A stretch of DNA of 64,000 bases from Haloferula sp. BvORR071. GTDB taxonomy: Bacteria; Verrucomicrobiota; Verrucomicrobiia; Verrucomicrobiales; Akkermansiaceae. Location of the stretch: contig NZ_BATP01000003.1 of the NCBI RefSeq assembly GCF_000739615.1, positions 496,001 to 560,000 of the forward strand, in the 5' to 3' direction. Below, piece after piece: positions 37,501 to 45,754 of the stretch; the stretch's first letter is position 1; each line of letters begins with the position of its first letter. A model generated the notes under the pieces. That model made no database searches. It was not told the origin of the DNA and saw only the letters and a list, made by a program, of their open reading frames with translations. A program made the position numbers and the translations under genes.

Positions 37501-38195
37501 TTCTTATCAAGCAGCGACTGGGTGCAAAGAACAGCCTAGGCTCTTTTCTCGGAGACATCAGCTTTGAAGCCAATTTTGCCGGCAACCCTGCGGCAAGTCT
37601 GGATCAAATTTCCAAGACGGCGGTGGAATCTCAAGTATCGGAATACCTCGACCTCATTCATGAGAATCCTTCGAGAGCGGAGGCTTGGATCGGCCTCGCT
37701 GCATACCTTTCTGCCGACGCCGCGCCGGGAGTCCATTTTGAACGGCTTTCGGACGCCCTTCTGAAGCTCGACTTCGGCAGCTTCACAGACCCGACTTTCG
37801 AGCAGCTTCGAATGATAGCGTCATTCTCGTTTCGACAGATGGGCTGCTCAGCCAAAGGAACATTCGAGGATTGGCTCCTCAAGCTGCACCAACTGGCGAA
37901 AATTCTCCAAGACCCCGCGAGGGATTACCCAAAGAGGGAGAGCAGCCATCTGCTGGCGAATTGCGCACTCTGGTCCTGCGACTCAGCAGGGGCCGGAGTT
38001 GCTTCCGCACGGGCATTTGCGGATGCGATCGCTCAGATCTCCCGCAACCATCCTGCCCACGCTGATATTCTATTAAAATCCCTGTCCTGGGTCGCAATGC
38101 AACAGCCCACTCAATATCACGCTGCAATGTGGCCCAGCATCGTTGAGATTCGTGCTCTGGCCAGGCGCATGGAAAATTTCCGTCTCAATGACTAG
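31563..38195 (+). CDS. Giant SIR2-domain protein with TPR-like repeats (probable defence protein)
   Basis: The protein has 2210 residues. The N-terminal SIR2-like domain (about 15-280) has the nucleotide loop TGTGVS (23-28), the catalytic asparagine N134 in TLNYDSLIE, histidine H172 in LHLHG, and LLFVGCGATFSDPNF, as in bacterial SIR2 NADases. TPR-like helix pairs run from about 340 to 960. A segment near 1027-1260 (FSIFLDITSILLAAHLNLLE) resembles a PIN-like nuclease fold, which is tentative. The rest is helical. I saw no P-loop, so it is not a STAND ATPase. Known SIR2 defence proteins deplete NAD on phage infection, and the large repeat region would be the sensor. Lower GC than its neighbours suggests horizontal gain. 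ATG 31563 is preferred over GTG 31434. Confidence 0.85.
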   Translation: MDTETLINKLRDALLRRLVVTVTGTGVSVTACQDQAVEGLQVSRWTGLILHGIKHCREIGAASEEVAKQLQSRLAVGDVTSLITVAEQITQILKGRSPGVFRGWLKDTIGALRSSNGEIIEILDRIPGILATLNYDSLIEQATGRRSITWRNAEGTANLLRGDLPPSVLHLHGLWEEPDSVVLGISSYEAVKGDAHIQAVLRHFAVSKTLLFVGCGATFSDPNFSSLLEWAGAALHDVTPRHFLLCRSSELEKLQQDLKIAPWLQLLPYGEQHSDLVPFLKKLIEGTTIVGASSDGGFEGPIQRPRSSSLHLTADFLDEFGAAQSDKLDTIRKRMREGHEASAEEELRAMKASSAWSFLPAAVQSRALRTLAILILNRREDKEEAALLIKEAKQVDPSGRFVVAEALLVQAAEGAEKALPLMAEPANREEWHTRAVLFLNANKIEEARLLLESPSFEPDAETYRLLTHVYLLKDEILNARKSSDSALSLGSEQHQVRMVAGIVDYRSALSPSFRNWTNWLWPFPPAWRYVKCDLGSREMLQRAADRFEEIAKSEIQHSTHWLWAKTWQLAATANIPDAHSAAQAIANELLSSDPAWVPAIAWAAERGLDFPHGPSLSKLEGICQGTPDLEHVQALYSLLTTTGNHEAALTLIEQQKSVFDRDELHDVYLAFQAQAFLLKGDVERAEEVVSGISGEAITEAKGAIVRYRGDHDGWTPELAAQLADEFERTGSDVSLFDACIAHHRAGVSAFVVKHADELMRRFGTEPALRLAIEATSAAADYSLCERLMEQYRAVFQNGDFPLEVKRLHAICLRKQGRLLEAEQELQLLVKSDPTLEDQLLLFGLQLDIGQVAKATVTATTILQDPEATSGMLLHVAGKLSSENPNFAKAAFDQVMRRGLQSPQEAAFAMNLGFTLGLDDQVTGVLKEAIASAGTPGSPMIGLTMEELLEHQREWQNNRSTIEQDYRNGRIAVHAYSQSLREPLALFFHIAPSEIETSEAVPARRWSLRARHGSKRRPKSLGATKNFSIFLDITSILLAAHLNLLEKIIGEFSSVEVSPSVVASLGNQLEKLTSAQPSRIPPKEEVLRLCDDRKISLLESAELSPAANSRIAELLGEEWAKLFEFAERTGAILVDFFPLTSNDAKMIPVTLDSDALIRVRSSGDILEAVEATGDLTATQIELAKERLGEVGKIQTTTLDFSKCSSIILETGIAEQLASAGLLTRVASKVRVLLRSDEVNQMRLELAGAREREGHTEWIRTLKDQVAGYLATGKLRLAPNPEAAGKAAEELDSPIIKCLHDLLNEGRAKDTLSCCDDRLIGRFETIGKSPIVGMFDILWLLHRRKRLPEDELFQILHRLRAGNVRYIPLSAREIVFHLTRARVAGGELIENAELATIRRYVAACLLDSDSFQSFPPGTPEIEKLTENLFLSGLYLAASEAIGILWKDKSLKEESRRAGSDWILDALWIDVASIFALSTQNKLPSNPELHGMSESHLLFLSGDFGKESKSFIEWVFSRWGLDGARTVGFASRFKKDLIEFATKGKPGEEAARQSIAARLLQNLPRSISEALEFTPAELKLVNLKRFDPVCLGEISFDGKTLWPAARLAQKGKPQTIKSEQPSGSQFSLSFLNDGNKSLAFAPLGGGKGFKTSIPGIHGLLSDDSETRYKSMMMLRRRFDQSSKQADLHFRRISKARRVDLRVREALSLLDRSETNQIQGLLTQIREENQIDLAAAEPHGIASILNHLRLPPTIGTNELPGLFNDGISLLVQDEGFEEAFARAATLPISMPQAIYSSFEELGPEAQQKFTSHLDLNETSLLLKFQGALLLLRGGDADQNQGLALLSKLFQPELADRWLLLQAILAWTIQKLRLREKRELIRSTSLIAATWIHSARLFQLLSVGDNPAQLIKLFRGNTPTLGARMFDMDEEGSADVSHPRAFNFLRFLVSGISASLVGAQLGEAARLELLALLEKSCFSTDSLIFLIKQRLGAKNSLGSFLGDISFEANFAGNPAASLDQISKTAVESQVSEYLDLIHENPSRAEAWIGLAAYLSADAAPGVHFERLSDALLKLDFGSFTDPTFEQLRMIASFSFRQMGCSAKGTFEDWLLKLHQLAKILQDPARDYPKRESSHLLANCALWSCDSAGAGVASARAFADAIAQISRNHPAHADILLKSLSWVAMQQPTQYHAAMWPSIVEIRALARRMENFRLND

Positions 38196-38317
38196 GCTAT
38201 CGCGGGTCGTAAAACACCACCTCTCATGGCCTCTCCACGCTTCGGATCCTCAACAAGAAGCCAGGCCCGGATCGCTTCTCACCGCTGATTTTTTGGGAAC
38301 TTAACTTCACTTGGCTC

Positions 38318-38734
38318 ATGCGCACCGCTTGGTATCGTTCCCTCGTCTTCTGGTTCGGCTTGCCAGTCATTGTCTTCCTCGTCTGGGCCTGGATAGATTC
38401 CATGTATCGGACCACCCTCTTTGAGATGTCGATCGCGGGTAAGCCCGTGCATCTTTCCCATTGGGGAGGCCATGTTTCGGTAAGCTGGGCCAAGCCCTAC
38501 CTCCGATCCTCCGCTTCATGGGAGCTATTGATGCGGACACAGGCTCCACGCCCCGGAGCCCAGTGGTTCCCGCTCCCCAGCCATGCATCGCCCCACAATC
38601 TGGCCAATGCCTATGGGCATGATGTCTCCATACCGCACTGGCTCATCCTCTTGGCTTACGCCGGACTCTGGCAACTCCCCTGGCTGGTGAGGTACTTCAG
38701 GCGGAAGGGCATCGCCCGCCCACTGGAGGCTTAA
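38318..38734 (+). CDS. Family M two-TM protein, copy 2
   Basis: A 138-residue protein. TM1 (FGLPVIVFLVWAWIDSM, about 12-28) and TM2 (IPHWLILLAYAGLWQLPW) match M1 closely, but the loop between them is about 85 residues shorter. The C-terminus is basic (RYFRRKG), so both ends should be cytoplasmic. It is convergent with E1 (8-bp gap) and lies 122 bp after the SIR2 gene. Possible roles are as a membrane partner of the array proteins or as an independent small membrane protein. It is not obviously part of the SIR2 system, because M1 occurs without SIR2. Confidence 0.78.
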   Translation: MRTAWYRSLVFWFGLPVIVFLVWAWIDSMYRTTLFEMSIAGKPVHLSHWGGHVSVSWAKPYLRSSASWELLMRTQAPRPGAQWFPLPSHASPHNLANAYGHDVSIPHWLILLAYAGLWQLPWLVRYFRRKGIARPLEA

Positions 38735-38742
38735 TGACCAGC

Positions 38743-40017
38743 TCAGGGAACCTTGATCGGTTCAAGCCTGGCATTCGCCTCTTTGAACTTTGCGGGTGCC
38801 GATAAGGTCCGCGTTGCCGGATCCCACACGAATGGGTCACCCGTCAGGGGCTCCACCGAAGGATCCTCGCCCGCCACGATGGCCAAGGCCGCGGTACGCA
38901 TCGCCTGCTGCGAGCGACCGATCAGAAAGCCCTTGAAACAGCTATTGAAGCTATCACCCAAGCTCATCGAGAGAAGGGAACGCTCGTCTTCCGTGAGGCT
39001 TGTTGCGGAAGCTTCTGTCAGGATTGGCGCTGCCACTTGTGCCCAACCGGCCTCCTGCCCAGCCTTCGCGACCAACTTCATCTGTTCCGAATAAAAAGAG
39101 ATGATCTCTTCCGGATGCGGGAATTTTTGAGTCCCCAAAGGGTCTGCACCGAGAAACTGCGGCAGGAAGTACTCCAGCATCCCGACATTCCATTCGCCGA
39201 GGGCGATGCGATTGAGATCTGCGTCCTCCTTCAATGCGCGGCCCATTAGCTCGCGGGCCCTGGCGAGCCCTTCTGCGTCTCCGGCAAGCCCGGGTAGTCC
39301 GAACTCCACCAGATCGCGAGCAACGCGGTGCCGGATTCCCGCAGCAGTCACCGCCACACTCAAAGACGGAGCTTCAATCGCATCGTAGTGGTTCGCCAAC
39401 CCCAAGGCCGCAGCCTGACTGCGAGCGGCTGCGCCAGCATCGCCTGCGCCCGCGGCGTAGCGGGCGTGCAAGAGCAGCAGCAATTCCTGGTCTCCCCTGC
39501 CCGCACGCATCGCACTGTCAAAGCGATCGCGCGAGATGCCCTTGCACGATTGGGAGGGAAGCTCCCCGATTCGCAGGAGTTGTTCGAGGATGTCCTTGTG
39601 CTCGGCGAACCATCGGGTTGCAGCGGCTTGGTCAAACTCTTTGCCCTCCATAGCGGCATCCCGGAAGGCATCGAAGCCGGGAAAACCTCCTCCAGCCAGT
39701 TTCTCCAGGAACAAGATCAGTTGCAGATGGCCGTTCTGTTCATCGGGAACGTCGCGATAGGTGATCGCGAATTCCGGGTACTTCTCCAGCAACTCGGCGT
39801 GCCAACGCTTCGCGGCCTCGCGGATCGCATCGTGATCAAGCTTGGCGTATGGGCGGTCAGTGGTCTTGCCGGAGCCAGCGGATGACGAATGCTCTACAGT
39901 CATTCCTGCATCCCGTGTTCTTGCGCTACCTGCCTTTTGCCACAGGAACAGACCAACCAAGGCGGCGCTCACCACCAGAATTCCGAACGCAACGATACCC
40001 CTTCGTGATGATGCCAT
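38743..40017 (-). CDS. Array family E protein, copy 1
   Basis: A 424-residue protein from the ATG at 40017 (the frame extends to 40206 without coding character). The TM is GIVAFGILVVSAALVGLFLW. Near residues 80-100 YPEFAITYRDVPDEQNGHL matches HPELAVSFKDVPDAQNGFL of E2. The C-terminus EPLTGDPFVWDPATRTLSAP matches EPYTGKPFVIDREAGTVSVP. This TG-x-PF ending is common in anchored hypothetical proteins of Planctomycetota and Verrucomicrobiota. It lacks the W-DPEAA-W repeat, so it may be a different superfamily that travels with the array. Function unknown. Confidence 0.85.
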   Translation of the reverse strand: MASSRRGIVAFGILVVSAALVGLFLWQKAGSARTRDAGMTVEHSSSAGSGKTTDRPYAKLDHDAIREAAKRWHAELLEKYPEFAITYRDVPDEQNGHLQLILFLEKLAGGGFPGFDAFRDAAMEGKEFDQAAATRWFAEHKDILEQLLRIGELPSQSCKGISRDRFDSAMRAGRGDQELLLLLHARYAAGAGDAGAAARSQAAALGLANHYDAIEAPSLSVAVTAAGIRHRVARDLVEFGLPGLAGDAEGLARARELMGRALKEDADLNRIALGEWNVGMLEYFLPQFLGADPLGTQKFPHPEEIISFYSEQMKLVAKAGQEAGWAQVAAPILTEASATSLTEDERSLLSMSLGDSFNSCFKGFLIGRSQQAMRTAALAIVAGEDPSVEPLTGDPFVWDPATRTLSAPAKFKEANARLEPIKVP

Positions 40018-40466
40018 AATGCTGTCGTGTGATTCATCCTTCCTAAAACCACCGGCCTTAGAATATGTCTGCGAAGCAGTAGACCCAAGGCGCCTCGTGT
40101 TAACCTCATCCTTCGCCCTCTGTGGCGCGTGGCCACGGGACCCATCAGAGAGGGCTGATGAGGCCAAGCCACAGCTTCCCAATAACGGCAAATTCTTAGA
40201 AGCCAAGCGTGCTTAGCGACCTTTCCTGGATCGCAGGTTCGTCTATAATCTCAATCCACTTCCGCTCCGACTCACGGCTTAAAGCCAAACAAGTGACTTG
40301 AGTGAGCAACAAGATTGTTCCGGACCTTGGTCATTCCCGCTAGCCACATACCGATCCCTCAACTCGGAAATATTAAATCGCCTCCCTGATTGGGGATGAC
40401 CGGAAGCGGTCGGGCAGCGATGGTGGCAGGAGAGGCTTCCCTTTCGTCTCGGCCTGCTACAATTCC
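40018..40466. other. Intergenic stretch without a gene
   Basis: This 449-bp gap separates E1 from the end of F1. Frames on both strands are antisense or N-terminal extensions without motifs. I found no repeat, tRNA or strong terminator. It should contain the E1 promoter. Confidence 0.4.
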
Positions 40467-41702
40467 CTATCGAGCTTCGGGCAGAAGCGCCCTCACCTGC
40501 TGACGCCCGGAATCCGACATCTGCAGATTCTCCATCAAGGCTTCGAACTTCCCGCCCACCTCAGAGCGCTTGGCCGGGTCGGCAAGCTCTGCAGGATCAT
40601 ATGACCGCAGCCGACGCTCGAGCGCACGGACGCGCAAAGATTCACTGTCCATGGCGCGCAAAGCGGTAAGAGCCTTGCCCTCGGATTCCAACTTCAACAT
40701 GAAGTATTGCGCCAGATCCAAGCGGTCCTGATCCTCCGGCAGGTTTTTTATCAGTGCCCCGATGCGCTCGTCGCTCGCCGCGCGGACTCCCAGGCTGAGA
40801 GTGAAGGCCCCGCGACGGCCTTCATCGATCATTCCTGCAAGTTCGCCGATCCAACGGGTCGCCTCCTCCTCGGAAGTCATGGAGGCGCGTCCGTCCAGTG
40901 CCGCCGCACCTACAACCAACCAATCCACCTTTCCTTTCTCCGCGAAACCATCTTTAAGAAACTGTGCCGCAGCCTCTGGATCAGCGGCCGCCAGATAGCG
41001 GAGCGTGCTGCGGCACGAGAACTCATCCGCAGAATTCCGCATGTAACCCGTGAAGTCGAAGCCATCGGCGAATTCGGGAACCTTGCCGAACATCTTGGAA
41101 TTGTAGAGTTGCTCGATTTCCAACAGATCTGAACTGCCGCGCATGCGGGCCGCCTGCCGGGCCGCTACCGAAACGTAGTCACCATGGACCCTACCGTGAG
41201 CTGCCGCCAGACGATCGACCCATTCTCGCGCCACCTTCGGCTCCCGGCACGCGGCGGCCTCCACCATGGCAGAAAACATCTCTCGCCTGCCACTTTGCTC
41301 CGCCCATTCCAAAGCTGGAATCCCTTGGCGCTTGAACAACTCGGCGGCAGCAAGCTTCACCGCAATGTTCATCCGCTTGCGCAGCTGCACGTCGAGCCAT
41401 GATTTGTCCTCCCATCCTTCCAGAAGAGCCCGCAATTCCGTATCCTTCATCCGCTCGATGACACCGATCAATTCCCCACCTTCCAGTTGTTCTTTCACGT
41501 CGGCCCGCAGAGTCCGGTAGTCATGCGCCTTGCTTTGGGCGCTTGAATTCACCGGCCCGCGACGGACTTTTGCCGCGGCATCGGGCATCACCGCTTCCCC
41601 ACGGCGTGATGCGGGCACCATTGCTCCAAGTCCCCAACCCAGTAGGAAACCAACGCCGCAGGCCACCACCAGCAATCCTCCCTGACGCCAAACTTTTTTC
41701 AC
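40467..41702 (-). CDS. Array family F protein, copy 1
   Basis: A 411-residue protein starting with GTG inside the GTGA overlap with G1. N-terminal hydrophobic segment LLVVACGVGFLLGWGLG. F-family landmarks are ERMKDTELRALLEGW, AAAELFKRQGIPALEWAEQ, the central ADGFDFTGYM near residue 215, and YLAAADPEAAAQFL. The end, EALMENLQMSDSGRQQVRAL, is the same length and pattern as in F2 and F3. A VVAC tetrad looks like a lipobox but lies mid-helix, so an uncleaved anchor is more likely. It always follows a G gene. Confidence 0.87.
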   Translation of the reverse strand: MKKVWRQGGLLVVACGVGFLLGWGLGAMVPASRRGEAVMPDAAAKVRRGPVNSSAQSKAHDYRTLRADVKEQLEGGELIGVIERMKDTELRALLEGWEDKSWLDVQLRKRMNIAVKLAAAELFKRQGIPALEWAEQSGRREMFSAMVEAAACREPKVAREWVDRLAAAHGRVHGDYVSVAARQAARMRGSSDLLEIEQLYNSKMFGKVPEFADGFDFTGYMRNSADEFSCRSTLRYLAAADPEAAAQFLKDGFAEKGKVDWLVVGAAALDGRASMTSEEEATRWIGELAGMIDEGRRGAFTLSLGVRAASDERIGALIKNLPEDQDRLDLAQYFMLKLESEGKALTALRAMDSESLRVRALERRLRSYDPAELADPAKRSEVGGKFEALMENLQMSDSGRQQVRALLPEAR

Positions 41703-42964
41703 TGGTGCCCGCCTTTCTTCTTCGCCAATGCGGCCAATTCGTCGATGCGCTCAGGTGCTACAGCCCATCCCGCCAAAGCGTTCCGCAGAGCCTGCTCGTC
41801 CGCCGCGGAGATCGGTCTGCCGACATCATCTCGGCGATATTCAAGAGCTGCCTGAACCAGCTCCAAGCGCTGCTCTGAATCGCCCTCTGCAGCGAACAGG
41901 CGCATGGCCGTTCCCACGTCTTCGCCCATCGCATGCTTCGCGGAGGCCACCGAAGCGCGAGCCTTGGCGAGTGGGTCGGTCAGGGATTCGACGAAGGCCT
42001 CCACGGCGGCGGGCTCGCAGCCCATGATCTCGGCTCCCTTCATTGCCATGTCGAGCTGCTCGTCGGAATCCAGGGTGGCGATCAATTTCCCGAGTCTTCC
42101 GGCATTCTCTGGCAAGTCAGGCTTATCGGTGCGAAGCCCGGGATAAAAGCCGGCAAAGATCGATTCTTTAGGATCCACGCCGGTACTGCGATGAAGCTCG
42201 ATCATGGCGGCAAAGGCGGTCTCCGGATCCTGCTTCAGCCATGCCTGATTGAAAAAGCGCGCCCGGTTCTCGGCAATCAATCGCGACATCTCCGGTGCCC
42301 GGGAGAACGCAGGGAAGTCGAAGCCCGGGGGAAATCCAGTATTGCCCGACATCAAGGGCAGCTTCTCCTCCCTCAGGCGGGCCAAAAACTCGTCGGCCAT
42401 CTCCGGCCCTTTTCCCAACGCGTCGGTCATGGCATTGCCGATGATATCGCCGCATTTGCTCCCATCCGGCCCGAGGAATGCGTCGCGATGCTGCGCCACG
42501 AAATCCAATCCTTCCGCGGCTCGTTCCCTTGGCCAGCCGGAGGAAATCGCCGTAGCCATGCGGGCACGGGTCATCTGGGAAGGAATCGACTGCCACCATT
42601 CCGCGGCTGCTTCCGGATCCCGGGAGGTCCATTCCTCCAGTAGCATCTGGAGTGTTGCGATCGCTGGACCATTCAGGGTAAGCTCAGGATCCTTCATGCC
42701 TGCTTCCAAAGCAGACCTCAGCTCTTTCTCATCCCAAGCCGCCATCCTCTCCTTCCGGCCCGGCCCCTCTGCCAGTTGACGATCCACCCATTCCCTGAAC
42801 TCCCCGGCAGTAAGGTGGGCGCGCTCACCGGTCTGCGATGATCTGACCGCCAGCGGCTCACCGCCTTCACTGGTCGCGGCGGATAGCTGAGACTTCCGGG
42901 CCACCGCCCAGCCCAGCAGCCCGGAAAGGATAGCAGCGACGACAAGCCACCCCACACCCCTCAT
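41699..42964 (-). CDS. Array family G protein, copy 1
   Basis: A 421-residue protein with ATG 42964 chosen to place the TM (WLVVAAILSGLLGWAVA) at the N-terminus; the frame is open to 43126. G-family blocks are WDEKELRSALEAGMKDPEL, LLEEWTSRDPEAAAEWWQSI, SGWPRERAAEGLDFVAQH and PPGFDFPAF near residue 214. The C-terminus AGWAVAPERIDELAAL is the G form (compare LTAWNADAARIQSIVDQL in G2). The unit G1-F1 lies 292 bp downstream of G2-F2 on the same strand, a tandem duplication. Confidence 0.87.
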   Translation of the reverse strand: MRGVGWLVVAAILSGLLGWAVARKSQLSAATSEGGEPLAVRSSQTGERAHLTAGEFREWVDRQLAEGPGRKERMAAWDEKELRSALEAGMKDPELTLNGPAIATLQMLLEEWTSRDPEAAAEWWQSIPSQMTRARMATAISSGWPRERAAEGLDFVAQHRDAFLGPDGSKCGDIIGNAMTDALGKGPEMADEFLARLREEKLPLMSGNTGFPPGFDFPAFSRAPEMSRLIAENRARFFNQAWLKQDPETAFAAMIELHRSTGVDPKESIFAGFYPGLRTDKPDLPENAGRLGKLIATLDSDEQLDMAMKGAEIMGCEPAAVEAFVESLTDPLAKARASVASAKHAMGEDVGTAMRLFAAEGDSEQRLELVQAALEYRRDDVGRPISAADEQALRNALAGWAVAPERIDELAALAKKKGGHQ

Positions 42965-43256
42965 TCCGTGGAACGACAACATCAGCCACATGTCTAGCCG
43001 CGCTGACAGAAGCTGGTCAAGCATGGGAGAAATTCGCCGCCGCGCCGTTGATCGAGGAGGTCGGAGTCCCACCTTCCGCCCCAACGAGAGACGGAGTTCC
43101 GATCCTGCCTCTTTTCTGACCGACACGACCAGCCTGCCTCAAACCGCTGCGGACAATGCCCCACCCCTAGGATCCGGCCGGTCCGGCACGGCGTATGCCA
43201 AAGATCGCGACGACATCCGATCGAGGCCCGCACCTTTCCTCAACCCCAACTGCAAC

Positions 43257-44528
43257 CTATTTGCCTCCTCCACTGCGGCTCTCGATCTCCGCCGTCACCT
43301 GATTGCGCATGGCTTCGGGGAGCTTCACGGTCTGCATCATGGTTTCGAGCACCCCTCGGAGCCGGTCGCGGGAGCTCGGCGGCATCTTCTCGAATCCGAA
43401 GGTCCGGACGTGATTGAGCAAGACTTCGGTCCGCCGCTGATCAGAATCCAAGGCAGCCAGCGCCGCAGCACCTGCCGGCGAGCCGCTGCTGCTGGCGGCC
43501 ACGGCTCGTTGGGCGAGCTTCATGCGGTCCGCATCGTTACCCAACAAGGGGATCAGCGTTCTCACGGTCTCGACTTCCAAAGTGCCATTCAGTCCGAAAT
43601 AGCCGAGCGCCTTGTTGCGTTGCTCTGAGGTCAATTCAGCAAGCTTGGGCGCCAACCATTCCGCCGCCTTGGCGGGACCAGCTACAGCTGCCACTCCATC
43701 GAAGAGACAGGGAAAATATCCGCCCGCTCCCGCGGCACCACTATTGGTCAGTTCCTTGAAGCCGGACCACGCGGCCTCCCTATCCTTCGCCGACCAATAC
43801 TGGAAGGTATTGCGCATCCCTTCCTTGAATGCGGGAGGCATGCCAGTGAAGAAGCGGTGAAAGTCGAAGTCCTCCGGCAAAGTGCCCGTGGGCAGCATGA
43901 ATTGATTCAGCAGGTCGCCGTAAGTCTCCCGTAGCTTGATCAAATCCTCCGCACCACGATCCGTTGCTCCGCCGATCATCGGATAGATGAATGACTTCGC
44001 GGCACCCTCGCCGAACTCCTTTGCGTAGTCGTCGAACTTCGCCTTGTAGGCGATCGGATCCGCTTCGAGTGCCGCCTGCAGAATCCGGGGATAGAGGGCC
44101 TTGCGGACTCCATCGCCCAATCCCGCCACCCAGTCGAAGGCCGCCGCACCCTCCCGCTTGAACAGCTCCTTCGCTGCGGCCTGAGCAGAGATCCCAGAGG
44201 TCTGCGGATCCGCGTGTTCATCCCTCGCCAAGTCCACCAAGAGCGCGCGGAGCTCGCCCTTGTCGAGACGCTCCATCTCCCGGGCGACCGGATTACCGGA
44301 GGACTCGTGCTGCCGGCTCCACTTCAGGAGCGAGACAAGGTCGTGCTTGGCCGGTCCTTCGTCTGGATCAGCGGCCGTCTTCGAGGCCGGTGCATTGCCC
44401 GCTACCTTCGACTGCGTGGTGGGCGATACAGGCGGATTCCCGCCAGTAGGACTCTTCGCACGCATCACCAGGAAGCCCACCAAGGCTCCTGCCACCGCGA
44501 CACCCGTGAATGAGATCGCCTGCTTCAT
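43257..44528 (-). CDS. Array family F protein, copy 2
   Basis: A 423-residue protein starting in the ATGA overlap with G2. TM near residues 5-22, then a Pro/Thr/Ser linker. It contains ERLDKGELRALLVDLARD, AAKELFKREGAAAFDWVAG, the FDF motif in LPEDFDFHRFFTGMPPAFKE, and a closing LETMMQTVKLPEAMRNQVTA. It aligns along its whole length with F1 and F3. Charged residues are arranged as amphipathic helices and no catalytic motif is seen. Confidence 0.87.
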   Translation of the reverse strand: MKQAISFTGVAVAGALVGFLVMRAKSPTGGNPPVSPTTQSKVAGNAPASKTAADPDEGPAKHDLVSLLKWSRQHESSGNPVAREMERLDKGELRALLVDLARDEHADPQTSGISAQAAAKELFKREGAAAFDWVAGLGDGVRKALYPRILQAALEADPIAYKAKFDDYAKEFGEGAAKSFIYPMIGGATDRGAEDLIKLRETYGDLLNQFMLPTGTLPEDFDFHRFFTGMPPAFKEGMRNTFQYWSAKDREAAWSGFKELTNSGAAGAGGYFPCLFDGVAAVAGPAKAAEWLAPKLAELTSEQRNKALGYFGLNGTLEVETVRTLIPLLGNDADRMKLAQRAVAASSSGSPAGAAALAALDSDQRRTEVLLNHVRTFGFEKMPPSSRDRLRGVLETMMQTVKLPEAMRNQVTAEIESRSGGGK

Positions 44529-45754
44529 TTCTTGAGTTGATCCACGATTGATTGAATGCGCGCCGCATCTGCATTCCATGCGGTGAGCTTGCTGCGGATG
44601 AATGCTTCATCTGCCGGGCTCATCGGCCGGTGTCCGCTGGCAAAGAGCTCACCGGGAGTGGCTTCCTCCAGCGCGCGAAGGCGCTCCGCTGGTTCGCCCA
44701 AGGCCTCAAGCGCGGCCAGGGAGCCGCGGGTATTCCCAGCGTAGATCTGTTGCACCACGGCCTTGCGGAGAAGCTCCTGCATGGCCGGCGAGCGGACTTC
44801 CTTGGCGAAACTCGTGACAGCGGCATCGGGCATCCGGACCCACTCTGCCTGCGTCTTCTCGAAGTACTCGGACTGTTGTGTCGCATCCAGCGCTTCAATC
44901 CTTTTGCCCAGCCAAGCCAAACGCTCGGACCCGGGATCCTCATAACCATACCACTCGGACAAGCCGAGTCCGGCCACGCCTTGCTTCTCCAGCAGCCAGG
45001 CAAAGGCCCCTTCCGGATCCTGCTGGCGGAATGCGCGGACGGCCGACTCGCGCACGCCACCTTCGTCCAGCCCCTGCCACACCTGTCCCTCAAACAAGCC
45101 CTTGAAGTCGAAACCCTCGGGAAAGCGGAGGGAGTTCTCGAAGTCCAAGCTGAACCCCTCCTGCTTGAGCCTCGTCAGCATCCCCTCGACCCCTGCGGGC
45201 CCTTGGGTGGCTGAGGCCTGGATGTTCTTGGCCAGGATCGACCATCCGACGCTGCCCGGGAACAGGGATCGGTGACCGAGCAGAAAGTCGAGACCGGCCG
45301 CTGCCCGTTCCTCCGGCCAGGCGGAGGGAATGGTGTAGACAAACCGCTTCTTCGCCCCTTCGAAAGCGATACTGTCAAACCAAGCCACCGCGGCATCAGT
45401 ATCCCGCTTCAACAGCTCCTTCAGAAGCGAATTCACCACGCCCATGCCACTTCCGGTGGTCGTCAGGCACTCCGGATGGACAAGGCTCTGGTCCAGCGCA
45501 GCCCGGATTTCGGCATTCGTCCAAGTGGCCCACAAATCCTTGTAGGGATCATAGGTCCGCGCCTTGAGCGCCGCCATCATCTCGGCGGACGCCTTCTGGA
45601 AATCCGCCTTCCCCCATTTGGCGGGTGCCTCACGTCGCGGCTGGGCGGGCTCCGGCGCTATGGGAGGATCTACCGAAGTTTTTGCTCCCGTCCCACGTCC
45701 TACAATCCCACCGCCGAAGGCGCTGAGAGCGAACACCAAGAGATATCTCCACAT
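44525..45754 (-). CDS. Array family G protein, copy 2
   Basis: A 409-residue protein with signal/TM MWRYLLVFALSAFGGGIVG at the N-terminus. WTNAEIRAALDQSLVHPEC, then ELLKRDTDAAVAWFDSIAF and SAWPEERAAAGLDFLLGH are G-family blocks. The FDF motif is FPEGFDFKGLF, followed by FRQQDPEGAFAWLLEKQG. The gene is divergent from the sigma-fusion gene across 170 bp, which makes it a candidate target of that sigma factor. First gene of G2-F2. Confidence 0.87.
   Translation of the reverse strand: MWRYLLVFALSAFGGGIVGRGTGAKTSVDPPIAPEPAQPRREAPAKWGKADFQKASAEMMAALKARTYDPYKDLWATWTNAEIRAALDQSLVHPECLTTTGSGMGVVNSLLKELLKRDTDAAVAWFDSIAFEGAKKRFVYTIPSAWPEERAAAGLDFLLGHRSLFPGSVGWSILAKNIQASATQGPAGVEGMLTRLKQEGFSLDFENSLRFPEGFDFKGLFEGQVWQGLDEGGVRESAVRAFRQQDPEGAFAWLLEKQGVAGLGLSEWYGYEDPGSERLAWLGKRIEALDATQQSEYFEKTQAEWVRMPDAAVTSFAKEVRSPAMQELLRKAVVQQIYAGNTRGSLAALEALGEPAERLRALEEATPGELFASGHRPMSPADEAFIRSKLTAWNADAARIQSIVDQLKK

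Noticed and set aside
39842-40216. A 124-codon plus-strand frame upstream of E1
   Set aside because: Antisense to the E1 start and low in protein-like composition.
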